From Oscillospiraceae bacterium (lineage in GTDB: Bacteria > Bacillota > Clostridia > Oscillospirales > Oscillospiraceae), in contig JAQVYO010000106.1 in NCBI GenBank assembly GCA_028708585.1, forward strand, positions 1 through 5,453: a stretch of DNA of 5,453 bases, written 5' to 3'. Positions 1 to 5,453 of the stretch are shown here, piece after piece. A model generated the notes under the pieces. It was given only the letters and a program-made list of their open reading frames with translations, was not told where the DNA came from and made no database searches. Positions within the stretch are counted from its first letter, which is position 1; each line of letters opens with the position of its first letter. The translations under genes were made by a program, and so were the position numbers.

Positions 1-368
1 TGGCAAAACAGAGCATCAATGTGGATATCATTTTGCAGTCTATCGGCCGGGACGAAACCAAGGACATCAGCTTTACCATCTCCAAAAGCGACCTGCCCGC
101 CGCCATTCAGACGCTGTAGGACAGCAAGGAATCCTTGAAATTTAAGAATATGACGGTCAGCGACCGCGTTGCCAAGGTCAGCATCGTCGGCGCGGGGATG
201 ATTAACAATCCCGGCGTAGCGGCGGGCATGTTTGAGTCTCTGTTCAACGCCGGCATCAATATCCAGATGATTTCCACCAGCGAAATCAAAGTCTCCGTCC
301 TTGTTTCTCTGGAGGAAGCCGACCGGGCGGTTCAGGTGGTTCACGATAAATTTTTTGGCGGCAACTAA
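1..368 (+). pseudogene. lysC: Aspartate kinase C-terminus (two ACT domains), interrupted by an in-frame TAG; 5' end outside the window
   Basis: Aspartokinase phosphorylates L-aspartate, the first step towards lysine, methionine, threonine and diaminopimelate; its C-terminal ACT pair binds the feedback inhibitors. From position 3 the frame reads the end of ACT1 (NVDIILQSIGRDETKDISFT), matching the family pattern NVDMI-Q--DISFT, up to ...IQTL. A TAG follows at 117-119. The same frame then continues without a shift through all of ACT2: KVSIVGAGMINNPGVAAGMF, AGINIQMISTSEIKVSVLV and a final AVQVVHDKFFGGN with TAA at 366-368. The TAG falls in the variable linker between ACT1 and ACT2 and is one base from CAG (Gln), AAG or GAG. 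Either it is a recent nonsense mutation or read error, or ACT2 is made as a separate 77-residue chain from TTG at 135. The kinase domain is not in the window. The family assignment is firm; pseudogene status is not. Confidence 0.85.
126..137 (+). promoter_or_regulatory. Possible translation restart site (AAGGA + TTG) after the lysC stop
   Basis: AAGGA at 126-130 lies 4 nt before an in-frame TTG at 135-137, only 15 nt beyond the TAG at 117-119. This could let ribosomes terminate and restart, producing the second ACT domain alone. The spacing is short and TTG is a weak start. The next in-frame ATG, at 150, has no clear Shine-Dalgarno. The motif also sits in a 13-nt odd palindrome (125-137, CAAGGA-A-TCCTTG), so it may be chance. 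Confidence 0.25.
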
Positions 369-431
369 GCCGGCTCCCCCGTTAGGCCGGAAAATGGCTG
401 CTGCAAAACGCCCCTGCCGGCAAATAATGCA

Positions 432-477
432 CAAAAATGCGCCTTGACCTGGCCCCAAAAGCCAGTTCAAAGCGCAT
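432..477 (-). terminator. Rho-independent terminator of the amino acid ABC operon (possibly shared with lysC)
   Basis: Two 17-nt arms at 437-453 and 461-477 pair around a 7-nt loop (454-460). Read on the minus strand the stem has one G-U pair and one A-G mismatch, and is followed directly by a T run (complement of the A run at 433-436). It lies 86 nt beyond the ATPase stop codon, as expected for an operon end. On the plus strand the same hairpin has a C-A mismatch in place of the G-U pair and only a T-poor tail (CTCCTTGTTT), so it may end lysC transcripts less efficiently. Confidence 0.75.
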
Positions 478-562
478 CTCCTTGTTTGTCGGACTTTCGT
501 TGTTGCGCATTCGTTTTGCTACAGCCCTTGTTTGTGTTCAAACCGGGTTTCTGGCCTTCCCG

Positions 563-1300
563 CTACAGCACTTTTGAAAGGAATTCCCGGGTCCGCGGGT
601 TTTGGGGATGGTCAAACAGATCGGCGGGCTTTCCCTTTTCCACGATCTGGCCCTGATCCATAAAGAGGAGGCTGGTTCCCACCTCCCGGGCAAACCCCAT
701 TTCATGGGTCACCACCGCCATAGTCCTCCCTTCCAGCGCCAGTTCCCGCATCACTTCCAGCACCTCTCCCACCATTTCCGGGTCTAGGGCGGAGGTTGGC
801 TCGTCAAACAGCATCACGTCCGGGTCCATGCACAGGGCACGGACAATGGCGATCCTCTGCTTCTGCCCGCCGGAAAGCTGGGAGGGATACGCGTCCGCCC
901 GATCGGACAGTCCCACCCGCTTTAAAAGCGCCATCGCCTTTTCCTCCGCCTCCTCCCTGGTTTTTTTCAGAAGCCGGATGGGCGCGATGGTCATATTTTT
1001 CAGCACCGTCATATGAGGAAACAGGTTAAACTGCTGGAACACCATGCCCATCTTCATCCGGTATGCATTGATGTTGACTTTGGGGGCGGCGATATCCTGC
1101 CCTTCAAACAGGATTTTCCCGGCGGTGGGCAGCTCCAAGAGGTTGAGGCACCGCAGCAAGGTAGATTTCCCGCTGCCGGAAGGGCCGATAATCACCAACA
1201 CCTCCCCTTTGGTAATTTCCAGGCTCACCCCCCGCAAAGCCTCCAAATCTCCAAAATGTTTTTTCAGGTTTTCCACCCGGATCAGCGTATCAGTGGTCAC
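563..1300 (-). CDS. Polar amino acid ABC transporter ATP-binding protein (GlnQ/ArtP-type, probably arginine)
   Basis: This is the cytoplasmic ATPase that powers the importer encoded by the next two genes upstream. The 245-residue product has every ABC landmark: Walker A GPSGSGKST (39-47), Q-loop (FQQFNLFPH, Q89-Q90), signature LSGGQ (142-146), Walker B VMLFDEP (162-168), D-loop SALD (170-173) and switch histidine H199 in VTHEMGFA. Length and the ending NPRTREFLSKVL are typical of the polar amino acid class. I place the start at GTG 1300, because GGAAAGGAGG (1311-1320) ends 10 nt before it and the protein then begins like its relatives (TLIRVENLKKHFG). An upstream in-frame start would add 20 residues unlike the family. 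The start overlaps the permease stop by 11 nt, so translation is probably coupled. It stops with TAG. Substrate is inferred from the operon's ARG box, not from this protein. Confidence 0.95.
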   Translation of the reverse strand: MTTDTLIRVENLKKHFGDLEALRGVSLEITKGEVLVIIGPSGSGKSTLLRCLNLLELPTAGKILFEGQDIAAPKVNINAYRMKMGMVFQQFNLFPHMTVLKNMTIAPIRLLKKTREEAEEKAMALLKRVGLSDRADAYPSQLSGGQKQRIAIVRALCMDPDVMLFDEPTSALDPEMVGEVLEVMRELALEGRTMAVVTHEMGFAREVGTSLLFMDQGQIVEKGKPADLFDHPQNPRTREFLSKVL

Positions 1301-1991
1301 TGCTGCGCAGCCTCCTTTCCAAAAGGGCGACGCATTTGGAAAGCCCCACAACAATGGCAAGATAAATCAGCGCCACGGCAACCAGGGGCATGAACGCATC
1401 GTAGGTGCGGCCCCGGATGATGTCGCCGCCTTTGGTCAGATCCTGAAGGGCAATGTAGCCGGAAACGGAGGTCTCTTTCAGTAGGACGATCAGCTCATTG
1501 CCCAGGGCCGGCAGAACATTTTTCAACGCCTGAGGCATGACGATAAACCGCATGGTCCCCATATAATTGAACCCCAGGCTCCGGCCCGCCTCCATCTGTC
1601 CCGGATCCACCGACAGGATACCCGAGCGGACGATTTCCGCCACATAGGCCCCGGAGTTGATTCCGAACGCAATAATGGCCACAATGACCTTATTGACCGG
1701 CATCGAACCAAAGATCACAAAATAAATAATCAGCAGCTGCACCAGAACCGGGGTACCCCGGACGACGGTGAGATACGCCTTACAGACGGCGTTTGCAAGT
1801 TTCAGCTTCCCCGTCTTTTCATGGGCGGATCGGATGCTGGCCACCAGAAACCCCAGCACAATTCCAATCAAAACCGCAAAAACGGTTACCTCCAACGTCA
1901 CGCCCAGCCCGTTTACAATGTAACGCCATCGATTGTCTTTGACAAAATCCGCGATAAATTTCACTCTGACCAAATCAAACCAGCCGGCCAT
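1290..1991 (-). CDS. Polar amino acid ABC transporter permease (His/Glu/Gln/Arg/opine family)
   Basis: This inner-membrane subunit forms the pore, most likely as a homodimer because the operon has only one permease gene. The 233-residue protein carries family marks: NGLGVTLEVT before the first helix (28-36), RGTPVLVQ (78-85), GINSGAYVAEIVRSGI (110-125), and the cytoplasmic EAA loop EAGRSLGFNYMGTMRFIVMP (134-153), which docks onto the ATPase. It has Gly in place of the third residue of EAA. Hydrophobic stretches lie near 31-53, 81-95, 99-118 and 200-224. The region from 155 to 185 (LKNVLPALGNELIVLLKETS) matches the conserved block that follows the EAA loop. The ATG at 1991 follows an AGGGGG-type Shine-Dalgarno (about 2002-2009) at about 10 nt. 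The TGA stop lies inside the start of the ATPase gene. Confidence 0.95.
   Translation of the reverse strand: MAGWFDLVRVKFIADFVKDNRWRYIVNGLGVTLEVTVFAVLIGIVLGFLVASIRSAHEKTGKLKLANAVCKAYLTVVRGTPVLVQLLIIYFVIFGSMPVNKVIVAIIAFGINSGAYVAEIVRSGILSVDPGQMEAGRSLGFNYMGTMRFIVMPQALKNVLPALGNELIVLLKETSVSGYIALQDLTKGGDIIRGRTYDAFMPLVAVALIYLAIVVGLSKCVALLERRLRSSDH
1311..1320 (-). promoter_or_regulatory. Ribosome binding site fixing the GTG start of the ATPase gene
   Basis: The minus strand reads GGAAAGGAGG here, inside the end of the permease gene. It lies 10 nt before GTG at 1300-1298. This favours the GTG start over the longer in-frame reading that would begin near 1360. Confidence 0.75.
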
Positions 1992-2079
1992 TTTTGTTTA
2001 GCCCCCTTCTCTGTTAACTGTTTCCCGGGGCCGCCCCCCGATGCGCACCGTTTTCTTTTTTCCCCCGCGCAAGGCAAGA

Positions 2080-2096
2080 GGCGGGAACCTCCCGCC
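2080..2096. other. Intercistronic hairpin between receptor and permease genes
   Basis: The 154-nt gap between the receptor stop (2146) and the permease start (1991) is GC-rich and holds a perfect 7-bp stem with a 3-nt loop (GGCGGGA-ACC-TCCCGCC). A smaller stem, GGCGC-CTCC-GCGCC, lies nearer the receptor stop. In operon orientation the main stem is followed by a poor T tail (TCTTGCCTT), so it probably protects receptor mRNA or terminates only partially. That would fit the usual need for more receptor than permease. Read on the plus strand the stem is followed by CCTTTTT, which is terminator-like, but no plus-strand gene lies upstream. Confidence 0.4.
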
Positions 2097-2145
2097 CCTT
2101 TTTCCATACCAAGCCCCCCTCCGGGAGCCGGGCGCCTCCGCGCCG

Positions 2146-2940
2146 TTACGCCTTGATATATTTGCCGATGATGCTTTTCACCGTTCCGTCCGCGATCAGC
2201 TCTTTGAGGGCGTTGTTCACTTGATCCCGCAGCTGAGTATTGCCCTTTTTGACCACAATGGCATATTCCTCGATCTTATATTCGGAGGACAGAATCTTCA
2301 GCCCCTTGTTCTGCTGGACAAACACTTTAGCCGGCTCGTTGTCGATAACAACCGCGTCCACCTTCCCCTGTTTCAGAGCCTGGACCGCGTCCGCTCCCTT
2401 GTTAAACCGCTGCACGGCGCTGTCGCCGAAGTCGTCGGTGACGCAGATGTCTCCGGTGGTGCTCTGCTGCACCCCGATGGCTTTGTCTTTCAGTCCGTCT
2501 TTATTGGTAATCTTGGAATCGCCCGTCACAATAATCACCTGCTTGGTGGTGGCATATGAGTCGGTAAAGTCCACATTGGCCTTCCGGTCGTCGGTCACCG
2601 ACATGCCGGCCATGCCGATGTTCGCTTTCCCGGTCTGAACAGCGGCGACGATGGAATCGAAAGCCATATCCTCAATGCTCAGCTTCATACCCAGCTTATC
2701 CGCGATTTTCTGGGCGATCTCCGCGTCGATGCCCACGATTTTTCCGCCCTCATAGTATTCATAAGGCGGGAATTCCGCGTTGGTGGCCATCACCAATGTG
2801 CCGCCAGGCCCCGCCTGGAAACTGGCGCTGGGCGCGGCGGACGCGGCGGCCGAAGAAGAAGCGGCGCTGCCGCAGGCGGCCAGCGGCAGCAGCATACATC
2901 CCGCCAAAAGCCCGAATACGATGGTTTTCATCCTTTTCAT
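2146..2940 (-). CDS. Amino acid ABC transporter substrate-binding lipoprotein (probably arginine-binding)
   Basis: This extracellular receptor captures the amino acid and delivers it to the permease. The 264-residue product begins MKRMKTIVFGLLAGCMLLP and has a lipobox LAAC with Cys23 as lipidation site, then an Ala/Ser linker (about 24-43) and a type II periplasmic-binding fold (bacterial SBP family 3). Family features include ATNAEFPPYEY (52-62), VGIDAEIA (69-76), SVTDDR with Arg119, expected to hold the ligand carboxylate, DFTDSY, GVQQSTTGD (156-164) and VVIDNEPA with Asp200, expected to hold the ligand amino group. ATG 2940 is preferred because GGAGG (2950-2954) lies 9 nt upstream. The GTG at 2946 is only 3 nt from it. 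It is the first gene of the operon. Arginine specificity is inferred from the ARG box; cystine, glutamine or histidine cannot be excluded from sequence alone. Confidence 0.95.
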   Translation of the reverse strand: MKRMKTIVFGLLAGCMLLPLAACGSAASSSAAASAAPSASFQAGPGGTLVMATNAEFPPYEYYEGGKIVGIDAEIAQKIADKLGMKLSIEDMAFDSIVAAVQTGKANIGMAGMSVTDDRKANVDFTDSYATTKQVIIVTGDSKITNKDGLKDKAIGVQQSTTGDICVTDDFGDSAVQRFNKGADAVQALKQGKVDAVVIDNEPAKVFVQQNKGLKILSSEYKIEEYAIVVKKGNTQLRDQVNNALKELIADGTVKSIIGKYIKA

Positions 2941-2988
2941 TGTCACATTCCTCCATTTTTTGTCCCCGGCTTCTTTTGAAGAGCTAAC

Positions 2989-3006
2989 GCTGAATAAATA
3001 TTCAGT
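2989..3006. promoter_or_regulatory. Putative ARG box (ArgR/AhrC operator)
   Basis: A perfect inverted repeat, CTGAATAAATATTCAG (2990-3005), contains TGAAT-AAAT-ATTCA. That matches the core of the ArgR/AhrC consensus (TGAAT, four A/T, ATTCA) at all fourteen positions; of the two outer A/T positions only the 3006 side fits. It lies about 16-33 nt downstream of the predicted importer transcription start, a good place to block the polymerase. I find no second box at the usual 21-nt centre spacing. The match is seen directly; binding and repression by arginine-loaded ArgR are inferred. Confidence 0.7.
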
Positions 3007-3027
3007 ATAAGACGGAAGACTGGTTAG

Positions 3028-3056
3028 ATTATACTATATTGGCCGGTGAGAAACAA
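3028..3056 (-). promoter_or_regulatory. Sigma-A promoter of the amino acid ABC operon
   Basis: On the minus strand, a -35 TTGTTT (3056-3051) and a perfect -10 TATAAT (3033-3028) are separated by 17 nt. The predicted start is near 3021, giving a leader of about 80 nt before the receptor ATG at 2940. The ARG box lies within that leader. Confidence 0.7.
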
Positions 3057-3194
3057 GCCTATCCTGCAAATTTTTTCAGAAAGTAACACGCCTTTTTTCC
3101 TGTTCATTGGCTAAATTAATATCATCTTCGTCAAAATACGCATCAATTCCGAAGAAAAACCAGCGGCTCCATTTTTCATAATCTTCCACGCCCC

Positions 3195-3223
3195 TTGACA
3201 CTCTTTCCGTCTCTTGATATAGT
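3195..3223 (+). promoter_or_regulatory. Sigma-A promoter of the topoisomerase operon
   Basis: A perfect -35 TTGACA (3195-3200), a 17-nt spacer and TATAGT (3218-3223) preceded by an extended -10 TGA (3215-3217) form a near-consensus promoter. Transcription should begin near 3230, about 30 nt before the ATG at 3261. The strength suggests steady housekeeping expression; no operator is visible nearby. Confidence 0.8.
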
Positions 3224-3260
3224 AAATACAGGTTGAAAATCCGAAAGAAGGGGGGATTTT

Positions 3261-5246
3261 ATGACAAAACGAAATACAAAAACATATGGCAACGAAAGCA
3301 TTTCCTCCCTCAAGGGCGCGGACCGGGTGCGCAGACGGCCGGGAGTCATTTTCGGCTCCGACGGGCTGGACGGCTGCCAGCACGCGGTTTTTGAGATCCT
3401 GTCCAACTCCATCGACGAAGCCAGAGAAGGCTTCGGCTCCCTCATTACCGTCACCAGATTTTTGGACCGTTCCATTCAGGTGGAAGACTTTGGGAGGGGC
3501 TGCCCGTTGGATTACAATCCGGCGGAAGGGCGGTACAACTGGGAGCTTGTGTTCTGTGAGCTTTACGCGGGTGGAAAATATAACAACAACGGCGGGGAAA
3601 ACTACGAATATTCCCTGGGACTGAACGGCCTTGGCTCCTGTGCCACCCAATATGCCTCGGAATATATGGACGTCACCGTCTTTCGGGATGGATTTCGGTA
3701 TGCCCTGCGCTTTGAACACGGGGAAAATGTGGGCGGGCTGCACAAGGAGCCTTCCAACAGGAAGGAAACCGGCTCCCTCATCCGGTGGAAGCCGGATCTG
3801 CAGGTTTTTACGGACATCGACATCCCCGTTTCTTATTTCACCGATATTTTGAAAAAGCAGGCGGTGGTGAACGCCGGCATTACATTTCGGTTCCGGAATC
3901 AGACGGAAAGCGGCTTTGAAACCACCGACTTCTGCTATGAAAACGGCATTTTGGATTATGTGGGTGAGATCGCGGGAGACGCTTTTCTGACGGAGCCTTT
4001 GTTCTGGGAAGACCAGCGGCAGGGGCGGGACCGGGAGGATAAGCCTTTATATAAAGTTAAGCTGTCGGCGGCGTTCTGTTTTTCCAGAACGGTCAGCCGC
4101 ATGGAATTTTACCACAATTCTTCCTTTTTGGAATATGGCGGCGCGCCGGAAAAGGCGGTGAAAAGCGCCTTTGTCTCCGCTTTGGACGCCTGGCTCCGGC
4201 AAAACAGCAAATATCAAAAAAGCGAAAGCAAAATTAATTTCAACGACATCCAGGACGCGCTGATTCTGGTTACCAACTGCTTTTCCACTTTGACCTCTTA
4301 TGAAAACCAGACCAAAAAAGCCATCAGCAACAAATTCATCCAGGAGGCCATGACTGATTTTCTCCGCTCTCGTCTGGAGGTCTATTTGATCGAACACCCC
4401 TCCGACGCGGAAAAGATTGGGGAACAGGTATTAATCAACAAGCGCAGCCGGGAAACGGCGGAACGGACCCGCCTGAACCTGAAAAAAAAACTTTCCGGCA
4501 CGGTGGACATTGCAAATCGGGTGCAAAAATTCGTGGACTGCCGGAGCAAGGACATTTTCCGCCGGGAGCTTTATATTGTGGAGGGTGATTCCGCTTTGGG
4601 CGCCGTCAAACTTTCCCGGGATCCGGATTTTCAGGGGATCATGCCGGTCCGGGGGAAAATTTTAAACTGCCTAAAGGCGGACTTTTCCAAAATTTTTAAA
4701 AACGACATCATCACCGACTTAATCCGGGTGCTGGGCTGCGGCGCGGAGGTGGAGAATCGGCGGTCCAAGGACCTTTCCGCCTTTGACCTTGGCAGCCTGC
4801 GCTGGAACAAAATCATCATCTGCACCGATGCGGACGTGGACGGATTTCAGATCCGCACTTTGATTTTGACCATGCTGTTCCGGCTGACGCCCACCCTCAT
4901 CCGGGAAGGCTATGTCTACATCGCGGAATCCCCGCTGTTTGAGATCACCGCCAAAAGCAAAACCTATTTTGCCTATTCCGACCGGGAAAAGGACGAAATT
5001 TTAACGGGGCTGGGCAATGCGAAATACGACGTTGCCCGGTCGAAGGGCCTGGGGGAAAACGAGCCGGAAATGATGTGGATGACCACCATGAACCCGGAAA
5101 CCCGCCGCCTCATCCGGGTCATGCCCTGCGAAGAAATGAAAACCGCCGCCGTGTTCGACCTTTTGCTGGGGGACAATCTCTCCGGGCGAAAGGCGCATAT
5201 TGCGGACAGCGGACATAAATATCTGGATTTGATCGACTTATCCTAA
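3261..5246 (+). CDS. parE: Type IIA DNA topoisomerase B subunit (GyrB/ParE family, divergent; probably topo IV)
   Basis: This is the ATPase/Toprim subunit that, with an A subunit, passes one DNA duplex through another. The 661-residue length is normal for Gram-positive GyrB/ParE. The GHKL ATPase shows E45 and N49 in FEILSNSIDEA, DFGRGCP (76-82), YAGGKY (102-107), LGLNGLG (119-125) and TGSLIRWKPD (170-179). The transducer carries the ATP-contacting QTK loop (350-352). Toprim has EGDSA (441-445), PVRGKILN (462-469), DADVD (523-527) for metal binding, and SKGLGE (594-599). Oddities are Ser for Asp before N49, Phe for Asn in the DNGRG motif, Asn122 where bacterial enzymes have His, LGAVKLSRD for GGSAKQGRD, and FQIRTL for AHIRTL. 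Catalytic residues remain, so it should be active. ATG 3261 follows AAGGGGGG by 5 nt. Membership of the family is sure; ParE rather than GyrB is inferred from divergence and the gene after it. Confidence 0.93.
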   Translation: MTKRNTKTYGNESISSLKGADRVRRRPGVIFGSDGLDGCQHAVFEILSNSIDEAREGFGSLITVTRFLDRSIQVEDFGRGCPLDYNPAEGRYNWELVFCELYAGGKYNNNGGENYEYSLGLNGLGSCATQYASEYMDVTVFRDGFRYALRFEHGENVGGLHKEPSNRKETGSLIRWKPDLQVFTDIDIPVSYFTDILKKQAVVNAGITFRFRNQTESGFETTDFCYENGILDYVGEIAGDAFLTEPLFWEDQRQGRDREDKPLYKVKLSAAFCFSRTVSRMEFYHNSSFLEYGGAPEKAVKSAFVSALDAWLRQNSKYQKSESKINFNDIQDALILVTNCFSTLTSYENQTKKAISNKFIQEAMTDFLRSRLEVYLIEHPSDAEKIGEQVLINKRSRETAERTRLNLKKKLSGTVDIANRVQKFVDCRSKDIFRRELYIVEGDSALGAVKLSRDPDFQGIMPVRGKILNCLKADFSKIFKNDIITDLIRVLGCGAEVENRRSKDLSAFDLGSLRWNKIIICTDADVDGFQIRTLILTMLFRLTPTLIREGYVYIAESPLFEITAKSKTYFAYSDREKDEILTGLGNAKYDVARSKGLGENEPEMMWMTTMNPETRRLIRVMPCEEMKTAAVFDLLLGDNLSGRKAHIADSGHKYLDLIDLS

Positions 5247-5267
5247 GGCCCCCAGAAGCGGGCCTTT
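5247..5267 (+). other. Hairpin directly after the topoisomerase B stop codon
   Basis: GGCCCCC (5247-5253) and GCGGGCC (5258-5264) pair around an AGAA loop with one C-C mismatch, followed only by TTT. It starts on the first base after the TAA. The short T tail suggests partial termination or mRNA protection rather than a true operon end, since a likely partner gene follows. Confidence 0.35.
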
Positions 5268-5306
5268 CCCCGCGTGGAGCGCTTCGGGGCGGGCCGGGCG
5301 ATTTTT

Positions 5307-5326
5307 CCCTCTGCTTCGCATGAGGG
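5307..5326 (+). other. Second intercistronic hairpin before the next gene
   Basis: CCCTCTGC (5307-5314) pairs with GCA-GAGGG (5318-5320 and 5322-5326) around a TTC loop, with T5321 bulged. A TTTTT run (5302-5306) lies before it rather than after, so it is not a plus-strand terminator. It lies about 50 nt before the next start codon; a role in RNA processing or stability is possible but unproven. Confidence 0.3.
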
Positions 5327-5374
5327 GCGCCGCAAAAGCCGCAGGAAAGGAATTTAACGCAAAGGGACGGGTAT

Positions 5375-5453
5375 ATGGCAAAGAAAAAAAAGACGGAAAA
5401 AAAGCAGGATACCGTTGTGGAAGGCCTTCGCGCGCAGGTGACAGAGCAGCCCA
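5375..5453 (+). CDS. Start of a downstream gene, probably the topoisomerase A subunit (3' end outside the window)
   Basis: Only the first 26 residues are visible: MAKKKKTEKKQDTVVEGLRA, then QVTEQP. The ATG at 5375 follows an AAAGGG Shine-Dalgarno (5361-5366) at 8 nt, so the start is credible. The lysine-rich head and the short helix after it do not identify a family by themselves. Its position 128 nt behind a GyrB/ParE-type gene on the same strand suggests the matching GyrA/ParC subunit. In that family the breakage-reunion domain with its active-site tyrosine would begin after a short basic extension like this one. The hairpins in the gap leave open whether both genes share one transcript. 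That a gene starts here is likely; its identity is inferred from context only. Confidence 0.7.
   Translation, partial: MAKKKKTEKKQDTVVEGLRAQVTEQP

Larger units (their letters stand above)
2941..3260. other. Divergent intergenic regulatory region
   Basis: This 320-nt AT-richer stretch separates the importer operon (minus) from the topoisomerase gene (plus). It holds the importer's Shine-Dalgarno (2950-2954), ARG box (2989-3006) and promoter (3028-3056), and the topoisomerase promoter (3195-3223) and Shine-Dalgarno (AAGGGGGG, 3248-3255). The middle, about 3060-3190, has no recognised element apart from a doubtful 37-codon minus-strand frame. Confidence 0.8.

Noticed and set aside
117..119. TAG read as an amino acid by stop codon recoding
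   Set aside because: The ATPase gene ends with TAG at a typical family C-terminus, and there is no readthrough context or pyrrolysine-type gene setting in view; mutation, read error or restart is simpler.
1301..1360. Longer ATPase N-terminus starting near 1360
   Set aside because: It adds 20 residues unlike the family and buries the start well inside the permease gene, while GTG 1300 has a well-spaced GGAGG and a family-like N-terminus.
1013..1484. Plus-strand frames opposite the ATPase and permease genes
   Set aside because: Both overlapping frames mirror strongly conserved ABC transporter coding sequence and have no independent support.
2041..2559. 172-codon plus-strand frame opposite the receptor gene
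   Set aside because: It is antisense to a clearly conserved receptor, has no Shine-Dalgarno or family resemblance, and its length follows from the codon bias of the real gene.
2975..2992. A second ARG box next to the first
   Set aside because: Only a TGAAG half-site is present, the other half fails, and the centre spacing is wrong for paired boxes.
3030..3035. Plus-strand -10-like TATACT in the divergent region
   Set aside because: No -35 lies 16-18 nt upstream, and it overlaps the complement of the importer's real -10.
3111..3743. 210-codon minus-strand frame opposite the 5' part of the topoisomerase gene
   Set aside because: It is a shadow of the real gene: no recognisable domain, and it runs across the strong plus-strand promoter and start.
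4047..4397. 116-codon minus-strand frame within the topoisomerase gene
   Set aside because: It is antisense to the conserved transducer region, with no start signal or family match.

Overview
The window looks like chromosomal DNA from a Gram-positive anaerobe of the class Clostridia, probably an Oscillospirales/Ruminococcaceae-type gut lineage. This is inferred from strong Shine-Dalgarno sites, a lipoprotein solute receptor, a Bacillus-type ARG-box operator, consensus sigma-A promoters, and the flavour of the aspartokinase and topoisomerase proteins. It is mainly housekeeping DNA. I see no tRNA, rRNA, CRISPR array, transposase or phage gene.

Layout. (1) Positions 1-368, + strand: the 3' end of an aspartate kinase (lysC) gene. 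It carries an in-frame TAG between its two ACT domains, with a possible restart just downstream. (2) About 432-477: a long hairpin, best read as the terminator of the minus-strand operon. (3) 563-2940, minus strand: a three-gene polar amino acid ABC importer transcribed in the order receptor lipoprotein, permease, ATPase. Permease and ATPase overlap by 11 nt. (4) 2941-3260: a divergent promoter region. The importer has a TTGTTT-17-TATAAT promoter followed by a near-perfect ARG box, which points to arginine (or ornithine/citrulline) as substrate and to ArgR/AhrC control. The other direction has a near-consensus extended -10 promoter. (5) 3261-5246, + strand: a divergent type IIA topoisomerase B subunit (GyrB/ParE family) with intact ATPase and Toprim motifs. 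(6) 5375-5453, + strand: the lysine-rich N-terminus of a second gene, probably the partner A subunit, running off the window.

How the genes fit together. The importer genes form a complete system: a lipid-anchored receptor captures the amino acid, a homodimeric permease forms the pore and an ATPase dimer powers it. The likely arginine repressor site just downstream of the promoter gives a feedback loop on arginine supply. The topoisomerase pair would encode an A2B2 enzyme, most likely the topo IV-like second enzyme of the cell.

The points most worth a second look are the ARG box, the interrupted aspartokinase and the unusual ATP-site residues of the topoisomerase. I found no convincing new defence or mobile system.
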